From Amycolatopsis sp. WAC 01376 (GTDB taxonomy: Bacteria; Actinomycetota; Actinomycetes; Mycobacteriales; Pseudonocardiaceae): a DNA stretch of 64,000 bases. Positions 33,867-44,485 of the stretch are shown piece after piece; position 1 is the first letter of the stretch; every line of letters begins with the position of its first letter. The stretch spans positions 1-64,000 of the forward strand of contig NZ_QHKL01000015.1 in NCBI RefSeq assembly GCF_003947415.1, given 5' to 3'. The notes under the pieces were generated by a model. It worked only from the letters and a program-made list of their open reading frames with translations. It was not told the origin of the DNA and made no database searches. The position numbers were made by a program, and so were the translations under genes.

Positions 33867-34621
33867 CCACCGAAAACTTCGCCTCGCGGGCGGAGATCCT
33901 CAAACTCGCCCGCGTCCTCGGCACCACTCCTGAGCGGCTCGCTTATCTGGAGAAGGTGGACGCCGCCGAACTCCAGGCGTTCCGCGAGCAGGTCACGGAC
34001 ACGCTGTTCGACGCCAACCGCGCCGCACTCGAGCGGATGGCGATGGCGAGCAAGCTCGTCCCGAGCCCGATCCTCGCGAAGATCGCCGAGAAGGTCTTCG
34101 GCCCGCTTCTGTGCGCGCGGATCGCCGGACTGGTGGACGTCTCCCGGGGCGTCGACGTCGCGAAGCGGCTGAAGCCGCCCTTCCTGGCCGACGTCGCGGC
34201 CGAACTGGACCCGCGCCGCGCGAGCGCGATCATCGGGCGGATCCCGCTCGACACCGTGGTCGCGGTCGCCGGTGAACTCGTGCGCCGCGAGGACTGGATC
34301 ACCGTCGGCCGGTTCGTCGGCCACCTGCCCGATCCGACGGTACGCAGGGCACTCGACGTCATCGGCGACGAGGCACTGATCCGGATCGCGTTCGTCCTCG
34401 ACGACAAGAACCGGATCGATCACGTCCTCGGGCTGCTCTCCGAAGCCCGGTTCCGCGGCCTGCTGCGGGTCGCGGCCGCCGACGAGGACCTGTGGCCGCC
34501 GGTGCTCGACCTGCTCACCCACCTGAGCGAGAAGCGGGTCGAGCAGTGGTCCCACCTGCTCGGCGAACTCCCGTCCGAGCTACGCCTGCGCGTCGAGGAA
34601 ACCCTCGGCCGAGCCTCCTGA
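33863..34621 (+). CDS. Helical-repeat protein, unknown function
   Basis: 252 residues from GTG 33863. No signal peptide or membrane helix. The second half is a run of short paired helices (LDPRRASAIIGRIPLDTVVA, VRRALDVIGDEALIRIAFVL) like the HEAT/MgtE-N superhelical pattern, often used for protein contacts. No catalytic motif. Function unknown; the overlap with the 69-residue gene is the main clue. Its last bases are duplicated 427 bp downstream. Confidence 0.65.
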   Translation: MTTENFASRAEILKLARVLGTTPERLAYLEKVDAAELQAFREQVTDTLFDANRAALERMAMASKLVPSPILAKIAEKVFGPLLCARIAGLVDVSRGVDVAKRLKPPFLADVAAELDPRRASAIIGRIPLDTVVAVAGELVRREDWITVGRFVGHLPDPTVRRALDVIGDEALIRIAFVLDDKNRIDHVLGLLSEARFRGLLRVAAADEDLWPPVLDLLTHLSEKRVEQWSHLLGELPSELRLRVEETLGRAS

Positions 34622-35059
34622 ACTCAGCGGGGAGAGCAAGGGACCCGGCAGAGTCGCATAACTGCTGGTCGGCTCCGCCGCCATAGCGGGACAAGGCGAA
34701 CGTGCCGTGGTGGACCCGACAGGAGCGGGCTCCCGCAAGGAGCCTCACCCGGCTCTTGACTGTCCACAAGGGACCCTTTACGACACAGAAGTGCCCGATT
34801 TGGGTGACTTGCACGGTTTCACGAGGGGGTCGTGAGTGATTTGTGTCGTTCTAACCCTCATTGCCACTCACGACCCCCCACGAAACCGCACATAGCGGCA
34901 TCAATCGGACACTCAATCGTCCGGCGGTGTCCCTTGTGGACACTGAAGCCCCACCGGCGCCCAGAAACAAGCCCCACCACCGGCACATGCGGCCCCGCGA
35001 CAGTGCAGGAACAGTCGCCTGACTGCAGACCCCGGCCGAGCCTCCTGAACTCAGCGGGG
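34606..35059. repeat. 27-bp direct repeats bounding an inserted segment
   Basis: The end of the helical-repeat gene, including its TGA and the next 11 bases (34606-34632), recurs identically at 35033-35059. Both copies run into the 17-bp palindrome: the left one is cut after AGCAAGGGACC (34635-34645), the right one is complete (35061-35077). The ~430 bp between look like an insertion or unequal recombination at the palindrome. No gene is seen in it. Confidence 0.8.
34761..34942. mobile_element. MITE-like inverted-repeat unit
   Basis: Exact 14-bp terminal inverted repeats TGTCCACAAGGGAC (34761-34774) and GTCCCTTGTGGACA (34929-34942) enclose a nested hairpin (34814-34838 with 34865-34888, about 24 paired bases). 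At 182 bp and with no coding capacity it has the shape of a miniature inverted-repeat element. No clear target duplication was seen at its ends. Confidence 0.5.
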
Positions 35060-35060
35060 G

Positions 35061-35077
35061 AGCAAGGGACCTTTGCT
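35061..35077. repeat. 17-bp palindromic repeat at hutI 3' end
   Basis: AGCAAGGGACCTTTGCT, consensus, 1 bp from the hutI stop codon (35079-35081). Confidence 0.8.
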
Positions 35078-35078
35078 A

Positions 35079-36242
35079 TCACTTTGAGGCGAAACCACTG
35101 GTCAGCAGCTTCCCGCGACGCCACACAGCGGTCGTCAGCGGCACTCCGGGCCGATACGCGAGGTGCGTGACCGAAGGCGCCTCCAGCACCTGAAGGTCGG
35201 CACGCGCCCCAGGCCGCACGAAGCCCACGTCGTCCCTCCGCAGAGCCCGAGCGCCGCCCGCCGTCGCCGACCAGACGGCCTCCTCGATCGTCATCCGCAT
35301 CTGCAGCACCGCGGTCGTGACGCAGAACGCCATCGACGTCGTGTACGAGCTGCCCGGGTTCGCGTTGCTCGCCAGCGCGACCGTCGCCCCCGCGTCCAGG
35401 AGCCGCCGCGCCGGCGCCAGCGGCTGCCGGGTCGACAGGTCACACGCCGGCAGAAGGGTCGCGACAGTGTCCGAAGCAGCGAGAGCCTCGACGTCCGCTT
35501 CGCTCAGGTACGTGCAGTGGTCGACACTCGCGGCCCCCAGTTCGACGGCAAGCCGCACCCCGGGCCCCTCCCCCAGCTGGTTCCCGTGCACCCGCAGACC
35601 GAGCCCGCGTTCCCGCGCCGCCTTCAGCACCCGCGCGGACTGCGCCTCGTCGAAAGCGCCGGTCTCGCAGAACACGTCCGCCCATCGCACGAGCGGCGCC
35701 ACCGCGTCGAGCATGTCGCCGCACACCAGGTCCACATAGGACTCCGCGTCCGCGCCCGGCGGCACCAGATGCGCGCCGAGGAAGGTGACCTCGTCGGCCA
35801 CGTCGGCGGCGATCCGCGCCGAGCGCACCTCGTCTTCGACGTTGAGCCCGTATCCGGTCTTCGTCTCCAGACACGTCGTGCCCTGCTTCGCCGCTTCGTC
35901 GACGTGACGCCGCAGGTTCGCCGCGAGCTGCTCGTCGGAAGCCGATCGCGTCGCGTCGACGGTGACCGCGATCCCTCCGGCGCTGTACGCCTTCCCTGCC
36001 ATCCGTGCCTCGAACTCCGCCGTCCGGTCCCCGGCGAACACGAGGTGCGTGTGGCTGTCCACCCAGCCGGGCAGCACCGCGCGGCCGTCGACGTCGATCC
36101 GCTCGTCCGCGTCGGGCGCGTCCGCCGCCGAACCGGCCCAGGCGATCGTCACGCCGTCGACGACAACGGCCGCGTCACGGAGTTTGCCCAGCTCGGCGTC
36201 GTTCGTGGTGAGCTCGCCGATACCCGTGATCAGGACTGCCAC
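35079..36242 (-). CDS. hutI: Imidazolonepropionase HutI
   Basis: 387 residues. Metal-dependent amidohydrolase that opens 4-imidazolone-5-propanoate to N-formimino-L-glutamate, third step of histidine breakdown. Metal ligands: DSHTHLVFAGDR (HxH), VHGNQLG, VDHCTYL and the Asp/Asn stretch LASNANPGSSYT. ATKTGYGL-type segment appears as ETKTGYGL. GTG start overlaps hutF by 13 bp. Last gene of the hut operon. Confidence 0.94.
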   Translation of the reverse strand: MAVLITGIGELTTNDAELGKLRDAAVVVDGVTIAWAGSAADAPDADERIDVDGRAVLPGWVDSHTHLVFAGDRTAEFEARMAGKAYSAGGIAVTVDATRSASDEQLAANLRRHVDEAAKQGTTCLETKTGYGLNVEDEVRSARIAADVADEVTFLGAHLVPPGADAESYVDLVCGDMLDAVAPLVRWADVFCETGAFDEAQSARVLKAARERGLGLRVHGNQLGEGPGVRLAVELGAASVDHCTYLSEADVEALAASDTVATLLPACDLSTRQPLAPARRLLDAGATVALASNANPGSSYTTSMAFCVTTAVLQMRMTIEEAVWSATAGGARALRRDDVGFVRPGARADLQVLEAPSVTHLAYRPGVPLTTAVWRRGKLLTSGFASK

Positions 36243-37525
36243 AATGCCTCGATCTCCTTGGCCAAGACCGTTTCCGGCCGGTCGATCAGCTGATGCGCGC
36301 CATCGCGGACGATCTCACGCCCGGCGACGACGACATCCCGGACGTCCGCGCCGGAGGCGGCGAAGACCACCCCGGACGGCTCGATCCCCGCGGTCCGCAC
36401 CGACCCGAGGCCGACCGTGACCAGGTCCGCGCCCGCCCCCACAGCGAGCTCGCCGACCTCGTCCCAGCCGATCGCGCCGTGATCCGCCGCCGCCGCGAGC
36501 AGTTCCTCGGCGGTGAACCGGCCGCGTTTCTCGCTGGCGAGCCGCTCGTTCAGTTCCAGCGCTCTGGTCTCTTCGAACGCGTCGACGACGGCGTTGCTGT
36601 CGCTGCCGAGCGACAGCCGCACGCCCGCGTCCAGCAACGTCCGCGCGGGACCGATGCCGTCGCCGAGATCCCGTTCGGTCGTCGGGCAGAAGCAGGCACG
36701 ACTCCGCGCCGCGCCGAGTTGCTTGACGTCGTCCGCGGTCAAATGCGTCGCGTGCACCGCGGTGAGCCGCTCGCCGAGCACGCCGCGGTCGTGGAGCAGC
36801 CCCGTCGGCGTCCGGCCATAGGCCGCCAGGCACTGCTCGTTCTCGGCCCGCTGCTCGGAAAGGTGGATGTGCAGCGGACCGGTCCCACGATCCACTTCGG
36901 ACAGTTGATCTTCGGGAACGGCGCGCACGGAATGGATCGCGCCACCCACCCGGAACTTCTCGTCTTCCCGCAGCTCGCCGACTCGCCGCGCCCAGTGCGC
37001 CGCGGAACCGTCGGAGAACCGCCGTTGCACCTCGTCGGGCTCGACGCCGATGCCGCCCGCGAGGTAGCACGTGTCGAGCAACGTCAGCCGGATCCCGGCG
37101 TCCCTGGCCGCCTGCCGCAGCGCCTCGCCCATCGCGTTCGGCTCGGCGTAAGGCTTTCCGCCCGGCGCGTGGTGCAGGTAGTGGAACTCGCCGACACTCG
37201 TGTATCCGGCCAGCACCATCTCGGCGTAGACCCCACGCGCCAGCCGGTGGTACGAGTCCGGATCGAGCCGCGACGCGAGCAAGTACATCCGCTCGCGCCA
37301 CGTCCAGAAGGTCCCGCGGTCATGGTGCGTCCGGCCGCGCAGCGCACGATGGAACGCGTGCGAGTGCCCGTTGGCGAAGCCCGGCAGGGTCAGTCCACTC
37401 AGGACAGTTCCTTCGCGAGACGCGTTCGCCGTCACGGAAACGATCGTCCCGCCGTCGACCTCGATCCGGACGGCATCGGCGATCCCATCCGGCAACCAGG
37501 CCCGTTCACACCAATATGTCGTCAT
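36230..37525 (-). CDS. hutF: Formimidoylglutamate deiminase HutF
   Basis: 431 residues from ATG 37525. Amidohydrolase that converts N-formimino-L-glutamate to N-formyl-L-glutamate and ammonia. Motifs: GFANGHSHAFHRALRGRTH (HxH metal site, wholly typical of HutF), PLHIHLSEQRAEN, AVHATHLTADD and LSLGSDSNAVVD. HutF implies the two-step route that needs a formylglutamate hydrolase; the next gene upstream is the candidate. Confidence 0.94.
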   Translation of the reverse strand: MTTYWCERAWLPDGIADAVRIEVDGGTIVSVTANASREGTVLSGLTLPGFANGHSHAFHRALRGRTHHDRGTFWTWRERMYLLASRLDPDSYHRLARGVYAEMVLAGYTSVGEFHYLHHAPGGKPYAEPNAMGEALRQAARDAGIRLTLLDTCYLAGGIGVEPDEVQRRFSDGSAAHWARRVGELREDEKFRVGGAIHSVRAVPEDQLSEVDRGTGPLHIHLSEQRAENEQCLAAYGRTPTGLLHDRGVLGERLTAVHATHLTADDVKQLGAARSRACFCPTTERDLGDGIGPARTLLDAGVRLSLGSDSNAVVDAFEETRALELNERLASEKRGRFTAEELLAAAADHGAIGWDEVGELAVGAGADLVTVGLGSVRTAGIEPSGVVFAASGADVRDVVVAGREIVRDGAHQLIDRPETVLAKEIEALWQS

Positions 37526-38714
37526 GTCGACAGTTTCTCCAGGACTTCCGCGAGCGCGCGGGCACCGTGGTCGACGTCCGCCGCCTCGGAGAACTCCTCC
37601 GGGGAATGGCTGATCCCGGTCGGATTGCGCACGTAGAGCATCCCGGACGGGACGAATCCGGCGAGGATCGCGGCGTCGTGCCCGGCGCCGGTCGGCAGCT
37701 CCGGCGGTCCGCCGAGCCAGGTGCCCAGGTCGCGGCGCAGCGCGTCGTCGAAGACCACGTCGTCCGAGTACGACTCCCTGGTGACCTCGACGCGACAGCC
37801 TTCCTGCCCGGCCGCCTCTTCGGCCAGCTTCGCGATCTCCGCGACCAGTTCGGGCGTGTCCGTGCCCGGCACCCGCGCGTCCAACCACAGGTCCACAGTG
37901 GACGCGATGACGTTGGTTCCGCCCGGCACCGGCACAAGCCTGCCGACGGTGGCCCTGGCGTCGGCGGTCGCCTTCGCCAGTTTCCGCACGGCGAGGACGG
38001 TCTCGGCCGCCGGGATCATCGGGTCACGACGATCACCGATCAGCGTCGCACCGGCATGGTTTCCCTGTCCCTGGAAGGAGAACCGCCATCGGCCGTGGGC
38101 GATCACCGTACTCCCGACGGCGACCGGCGAGCCGAGATCGATCAACCCGCGCCCCTGCTCGACGTGCAGTTCGAGGAACCGCCCGATCAGGCCGAGTCGC
38201 TCGGAGTCCCGGCCGATCCGATCGGGATCGAGGCCGGATTTCGCCGCCGCTTCGGCGAACGTGACGCCGTCCGGATCACGCAGGCCGCGCGCCTTGTCCG
38301 CGTCGATGGTCCCGGTCAGCAGCCGCGAGCCGAGGCACGGCACGCCGAAACGGCCGCCCTCCTCTTCCGCGAAGACCACGACGGCGAACGGTTTGGCGGG
38401 GCGGAATCCCTTGGCCTGCAAGATCTCCACCGCGTCGAGTGCGCTCGCGACCCCGAGCGGGCCGTCGAAGGCGCCACCACCGGGCACCGAATCGAGGTGG
38501 CTCCCGGTGACGACGGCGTCCGGTCCGGGGGTGCCCCACCAGGCCCAGATGTTGCCGTTGCGATCGGTCTCGACACCCAGCCCCAGCCGTCCCGCGCGCT
38601 CGACGAACCACGCGCGCAGTTCGGTCTCGGCCGCGTCGAAGGCGTGGCGGGAGTAACCGCCGCGCTTCGGGTCGCGGCCGACGTCCGAGATCTCCCCCAG
38701 CAGCGAGGACGCGG

Positions 38715-38718
<4 letters not shown>
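37522..38718 (-). CDS. M20-family amidohydrolase (allantoate amidohydrolase-like)
   Basis: 398 residues. Zinc hydrolase of the M20/AAH group: [21 protein letters not shown] (metal His/Asp), [19 protein letters not shown] (Glu pair), [11 protein letters not shown] and GISHSPEEF. Family members cleave N-carbamoyl or N-acyl bonds. No hutG is present, and this gene sits inside the hut operon with 4-bp overlaps on both sides, so it may act on N-formyl-L-glutamate. That role is inferred. Confidence 0.88.
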
Positions 38719-40367
<1,649 letters not shown>

Positions 40368-40371
40368 GGGC

Positions 40372-41898
40372 TCAGACCTCCAGTTGGGCCGCGGCGAGGA
40401 CGGCACCCGACGCGACGAGTTCTTCGGCGGCGGCGATCTCCGGCGCCAGATGACGGTCGGGGCCGGGGCCCTCGACCTTGGTGCGGACGAGATCCCGGAC
40501 CCGGCCGGTGACCGGCGACGGGACCAGGGGCGCGCGCATGTCGAGTGCCCGCGCGGCGGTGAGCAGTTCGATGGCGAGGACGGTGTTGAGCCCCTCGACG
40601 GCCTTGCGCAGCTTGCGCGCGGCGGACCAGCCCATGGAGACGTGGTCCTCCTGCATCGCGCTGCTCGGGATCGAATCGACCGACGCCGGCACCGCGAGAC
40701 GCTTGAGTTCGCTGACGATGGCCGCCTGCGTGTACTGCGCGATCATGTGACCCGAATCGACGCCGGGGTCGAACGCGAGGAACGGCGGCAGGCCGTGCGA
40801 ACGAGCCTTGTCAAGCATCCGGTCGGTGCGGCGCTCGGCGATGCTGGCGACGTCCGCGAGCGGGATGGCGAGGAAGTCGAGCACGTACGCGACCGGGGCG
40901 CCGTGGAAGTTACCGTTCGACTCGACGCGGCCGTCGGACAGCACGACCGGGTTGTCGACCGCGGAGTGAAGCTCACGCTCAGCGACGAGTTCCGCGTGCG
41001 TGAGGCTGTCGCGTGCGCCGCCGTGCACCTGGGGCGAGCAGCGGAGGGAGTACGCGTCCTGGACGCGGTTGCAGTCCGGACCGCGGTGGCTCTCGACGAT
41101 CTTCGAGTCCTGAAGCGCCGTCCACATGCGCTGGGCGCTCCGTGCCTGCCCGGGGTGCGGGCGCAGCGCCTGGAGATCGGCGGCGAAAGCGCGATCGGTA
41201 CCGAGGAGCGCCTCGACGCTCATCGCCGCGGTGATGTCGGCGGTGTCGAGAAGCTTGCGCAGGTCGGCCGCGGCGAGCAGGAGCATGCCGAGCATGCCGT
41301 CAGTCCCGTTCGTGAGGGCGAGGCCCTCCTTCTCCGCGAGAACGACCGGCTCGATGCCAGCGTGCTTCAGCGCGACGCTTGCCTGGACGACTTCGCCGTT
41401 GTACTCGACTTCACCCTCTCCCATCAGCGCGAGCGCGACGGCGGCGAGAGGCGCGAGGTCGCCGGAGCAGCCGAGGGAGCCGTACTCGTGGACGAGCGGG
41501 GTGATCCCGGCGTTGAGCAGGGCCGCAAGCGCTTGCGCGGTCTGCGGCCGGATACCGGTGTACCCACTGGCGAGAGTGCGGAGACGCAGCAACATCAGCG
41601 CGCGCACGACCTCGGTCTCCACGACCGGCCCCGCGCCCGCCGCATGCGACCGGATCAGCGACCGCTGCAGGGCGGTGCGGCGCTCGAGCGGGATGTGCCT
41701 GGTCGCGAGCGCCCCGAAGCCCGTCGAAACGCCGTACGTCGGCGTCTCGGCGTGGGCGAGGTCGTCGATGTGCTGACGCGTCGCGGCGAGGTTCTTCTCG
41801 GCCGCTTCGCTGACCGCGACGGGCGAGTGGTCACGGGCGACCGCGACGACCTGTTCGGGCCGAAGCGGTTCGGAGCCCAGAAGTACGGTTTCCGGCAT
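40372..41898 (-). CDS. hutH: Histidine ammonia-lyase HutH
   Basis: 508 residues from ATG 41898. Deaminates L-histidine to urocanate. The MIO cofactor arises from a tripeptide that is Cys144-Ser-Gly here ([13 protein letters not shown]) rather than Ala-Ser-Gly; Cys variants are known in actinobacterial Hut[12 protein letters not shown] carries the catalytic Tyr. First gene of the hut operon, divergent from an IclR regulator. Confidence 0.95.
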   Translation of the reverse strand: MPETVLLGSEPLRPEQVVAVARDHSPVAVSEAAEKNLAATRQHIDDLAHAETPTYGVSTGFGALATRHIPLERRTALQRSLIRSHAAGAGPVVETEVVRALMLLRLRTLASGYTGIRPQTAQALAALLNAGITPLVHEYGSLGCSGDLAPLAAVALALMGEGEVEYNGEVVQASVALKHAGIEPVVLAEKEGLALTNGTDGMLGMLLLAAADLRKLLDTADITAAMSVEALLGTDRAFAADLQALRPHPGQARSAQRMWTALQDSKIVESHRGPDCNRVQDAYSLRCSPQVHGGARDSLTHAELVAERELHSAVDNPVVLSDGRVESNGNFHGAPVAYVLDFLAIPLADVASIAERRTDRMLDKARSHGLPPFLAFDPGVDSGHMIAQYTQAAIVSELKRLAVPASVDSIPSSAMQEDHVSMGWSAARKLRKAVEGLNTVLAIELLTAARALDMRAPLVPSPVTGRVRDLVRTKVEGPGPDRHLAPEIAAAEELVASGAVLAAAQLEV

Positions 41899-41950
41899 AG
41901 CCCCATTGGACAACGCCATGCCCGCTGGTGGGCGGCCCCAACCGGTGGTT

Positions 41951-41970
41951 GTGTCTGGTATCCAAGACAC
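41951..41970. promoter_or_regulatory. Dyad upstream of hutH
   Basis: GTGTCTGGTATCCAAGACAC: perfect 6-bp outer arms GTGTCT/AGACAC, 52 bp upstream of hutH. A likely operator for the hut operon, perhaps for the divergent IclR protein or a GntR-type regulator elsewhere. Confidence 0.55.
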
Positions 41971-41975
41971 GCACG

Positions 41976-42209
41976 GCGATAGCAAGGGTCCCTTGCTATC
42001 GCGGGCGACGGAGGTGTGTGGATATAGGGACGTTGAGTGTCCCTATATCCACACACCCTGTACTCCGCGTAGCGATGCGTACTGACCGTGTGGATTTTGG
42101 TGCGTTGGATGACCAGAAATCCACACAGTCACCTGCGGAAAGAGAGCAAGGGACCTTTGCTACCGCTTCTCTCGACGTTGAGAGAAGCGATAGCAAAGGT
42201 CCCTTGCTA
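41976..42209 (-). repeat. Composite hairpin repeat element, copy 2 (inverted)
   Basis: Same parts as at 29337-29579 in reverse: a perfect version of the 17-bp palindrome (AGCAAGGGTCCCTTGCT 41981-41997, 13-bp arms with GCGAT/ATCGC); 18-bp perfect hairpin 42013-42030 with 42040-42057, whose 9-nt loop is the complement of copy 1's save one base; the link; a hairpin at 42084-42131; and facing 17-bp copies 42145-42161 and 42192-42208 forming a 29-bp arm with one mismatch. It fills the hutH-iclR divergent promoter region. Confidence 0.85.
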
Positions 42210-42236
42210 CCGCGCCGAGCGAAACAGGAGGTCAGC

Positions 42237-43022
42237 ATGGGTGAGAGCAGCGAAGTACCGGCTCTGCGACGCGGCCTCGGCATCCTTCGGGCCCTGGCCG
42301 CCCGGCCGGGTCCGGTGTCGGCGGCCGCGATCGCGCGCGAACTCGGTCTCCCGCGTTCGACGACGTATCACCTGCTCGCCGAACTGGAGGCCGCCGGTTT
42401 CGTGGCTCACTTGCACGCCGAGCGCCGGTACGGCCTCGGCATCGCCGCGTTCGAGCTCGGCTCGGCCTACCTTCGGCACGATCCGCTGGAACGGCTAGCG
42501 GTCCCGCTGCTGCGCAAACTCGCGGACCGGGTCGGCCACACCGCGCATCTCGGCGTGCTGCACGGCAACGAGTCGCTCTACCTGGTGAAAGAACGCCCAA
42601 CGCGCCCGGAAACCCTGGTCACCGAGGTCGGCGTCCGGCTGCCCGGGCAGCTCACAGCGTCGGGCAGGGCGATACTGCGGCACCTGCCGTCGCCGCACGT
42701 ACGCGCGCTCTTCCCGGCCGCGTCGGCGTTCGTGCTGCGCACCGGTCGCGGCCCGCGCACCCTCGCCGAACTACGCCGAACGCTGAACGCGGAGGGCAGG
42801 CTCGGCTGGGCGGTCGAAGACGGTCACGTCACCGAAGGATTCGCCTCGGTGGCTTGCCCGGTCTTCGACCACGGCGGCCGGCCGATGGCCGCGATCAGCG
42901 TGACCCTCCGCCACCTCTGCCCGGGGGCCGAGGGATGCGAGGAGACTTGGCCCGACCTCGCCGAAGAGGTCCGCCTGACCGCGGCCGAACTGACCACCCG
43001 GATCGGGGGTCAGGTGCGCTGA
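42237..43022 (+). CDS. IclR-family regulator, probable hut regulator
   Basis: 261 residues from ATG 42237 (AGGAGG). N-terminal winged helix (LGILRALAARPGPVSAAAIA, RELGLPRSTTYHLLAELEAAG) and C-terminal IclR effector domain (LTASGRAILRHLP, GFASVACPVFDHGGRPMAAI). Divergent from hutH, hence a plausible regulator of histidine use; the ligand would be histidine or urocanate by inference. Confidence 0.9.
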   Translation: MGESSEVPALRRGLGILRALAARPGPVSAAAIARELGLPRSTTYHLLAELEAAGFVAHLHAERRYGLGIAAFELGSAYLRHDPLERLAVPLLRKLADRVGHTAHLGVLHGNESLYLVKERPTRPETLVTEVGVRLPGQLTASGRAILRHLPSPHVRALFPAASAFVLRTGRGPRTLAELRRTLNAEGRLGWAVEDGHVTEGFASVACPVFDHGGRPMAAISVTLRHLCPGAEGCEETWPDLAEEVRLTAAELTTRIGGQVR

Positions 43023-43225
43023 GCGTGCTTCTTCTGGACTCCCTCGAGCCCGAGCATCGCCAGTAGTTCGGCGCAGTCGAGTGCGTCCGAAGAGTGCCCG
43101 GCGACGGTCCTTGCGGCCCTGCCGTTCTGCACGGTGAGGCGGATTTCTTCTTCAGCCCGCACACCTGCCATGCGGCTCTGGTCTTCTGCGGGATCGGGAC
43201 GACTGGAATGCCTAGCCCAGGTCAT
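43010..43225 (-). CDS. Small hypothetical protein
   Basis: 71 residues if starting at ATG 43225 (AAGAAGG ahead). The core VRLTVQNGRAARTVAG-type pattern (here IRLTVQNGRAARTVAGHSS, then DALDCAELLAMLGLEG) looks like a genuine small conserved protein, not GC-rich noise. It overlaps the iclR 3' end by 13 bp. Function unknown. Confidence 0.5.
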   Translation of the reverse strand: MTWARHSSRPDPAEDQSRMAGVRAEEEIRLTVQNGRAARTVAGHSSDALDCAELLAMLGLEGVQKKHAQRT

Positions 43226-43360
43226 CTGCCACCTTCTTCCGGCCCTCCGGCGACACGGGGTCGGTTCGAAAGAGGGCCATGGTCGGACACTCAGCATGAC
43301 ATCCCACCCCGCGGCAGTTCCCGGCGCGGGTGAATTGAGACAAAAATGATCTAGTTTCCA

Positions 43361-44098
43361 CTACTCTCCGTGATTCAAAAAGGACTCGAGCCGGGCATTG
43401 AACGGCTCGCCGACGTCGGGCACCAAATGCCCCATCCCTGTCACGCGATCGCGGACCGCACCGGTCCTGTTCGCGATCGCGTCGGCGATGATCTCGTACT
43501 CCGGCCGGTGGTCACCGGTGATCACGAGCATCGGGAAACCGGCCGAGGCCAACGCATCGAGCGGTAGCTCCGCGTCTCCCGGCGGCCGCATCCCGATCAG
43601 GGCACGAGCCCCGCGCCGCAGTGTTTCCGGCACCGGATCCGGGATCGGCAGTGGCACACCGGCAAGCGGGAAGAAGACCTCGAAGACCTCGCGAGGATCT
43701 TCCAGCGAGCCGGCGAGGAGCCGCCTCAGTTCGGCGTCCCACGCATCGACGACCTCGTGACCACGAACGACCCCGGCCGCGGGCGGCTCGACCACGGTGA
43801 GCGTCCGGACCATCTCCGGCCGCCGCGCGGCGGCGAGCATCGCGACGATCGCGCCGTAGGACAGCCCGACCAGATGCGCGGGCTCGTCGAGCACCTGCTC
43901 CGCGATCAGTTCGGCGTCGACCTCGAAATCCTGCACTCCTTCCGGCGATTTCCCGTGACCGAGCCGGTCCGGCGCGAGCAACGTCCACCGCTCGGTCAAC
44001 GGACGCTGAGCCCGCCACGCTTCCCTGCCGCCGAGCAGCACACCGTGCACGAGAACGACGCGCGGGCCGGATCCCCACCGATGCACATGAAGCCGCAT
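43361..44098 (-). CDS. Alpha/beta hydrolase
   Basis: 245 residues. Compact alpha/beta hydrolase: RVVLVHGVLLGG oxyanion strand, LAPDRLGHGKSP, nucleophile in AHLVGLSYGAIVAML (GxSxG variant GLSYG) and catalytic His in TGMGHLVPDV. Cytosolic. The substrate cannot be told. Confidence 0.88.
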   Translation of the reverse strand: MRLHVHRWGSGPRVVLVHGVLLGGREAWRAQRPLTERWTLLAPDRLGHGKSPEGVQDFEVDAELIAEQVLDEPAHLVGLSYGAIVAMLAAARRPEMVRTLTVVEPPAAGVVRGHEVVDAWDAELRRLLAGSLEDPREVFEVFFPLAGVPLPIPDPVPETLRRGARALIGMRPPGDAELPLDALASAGFPMLVITGDHRPEYEIIADAIANRTGAVRDRVTGMGHLVPDVGEPFNARLESFLNHGE

Positions 44099-44441
44099 GG
44101 TCCCGACCCTATTCGCCGAAACGGGATCGACCTATGTCCGTAAGTGCATGATGTGCCGTCTCAGTGTCCCGGCAGGGGTGAATTCAGGCAGTCCGCTTTG
44201 GACGATTTGGACCTTTCCCTTCGCTGTAGTGGATGAGCCGCCGCCTCTCTCGGTGGACGTCTTCGGAAATGCATCTTCGCTGGCCACAGCCCCAACACTA
44301 CACCTGATCGAACAGACGTGCGAGCCCGAATGTCTCAGTGAGGAAAGAATCCAAAATGCACGCGCAGAGAGAGCAGCGAAGCGTGCTTAAAGGCGCGAAG
44401 AACCGTAAGTCGCTTTAAGCGCCTTCGCACCCGTACATGAA
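44099..44441. other. Intergenic stretch, no convincing gene
   Basis: 343 bp between the hydrolase start and the tmRNA terminator. A 97-codon plus-strand frame exists (44097-44390) but has poor actinobacterial codon bias and no ribosome site. A GCTTAAAG/CTTTAAGC dyad lies near 44387-44421. Base composition is lower in GC than flanks. Confidence 0.5.
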
Positions 44442-44475
44442 GAAGCGGCCCTACCCCGAGGGGCAGAGCCGCTTC
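44442..44475 (-). terminator. ssrA terminator
   Basis: GAAGCGGC (44442-44449) pairs with GCCGCTTC (44468-44475), with CCCC/GGGG inside, 10 bp past the mature tmRNA 3' end. The position fits a rho-independent terminator for ssrA. Confidence 0.75.
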
Positions 44476-44485
44476 CGTCGACCAG

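Noticed and set aside
44097-44390. 97-codon frame before ssrA
   Set aside because: No ribosome site, unusual composition for this genome and no recognisable motif.
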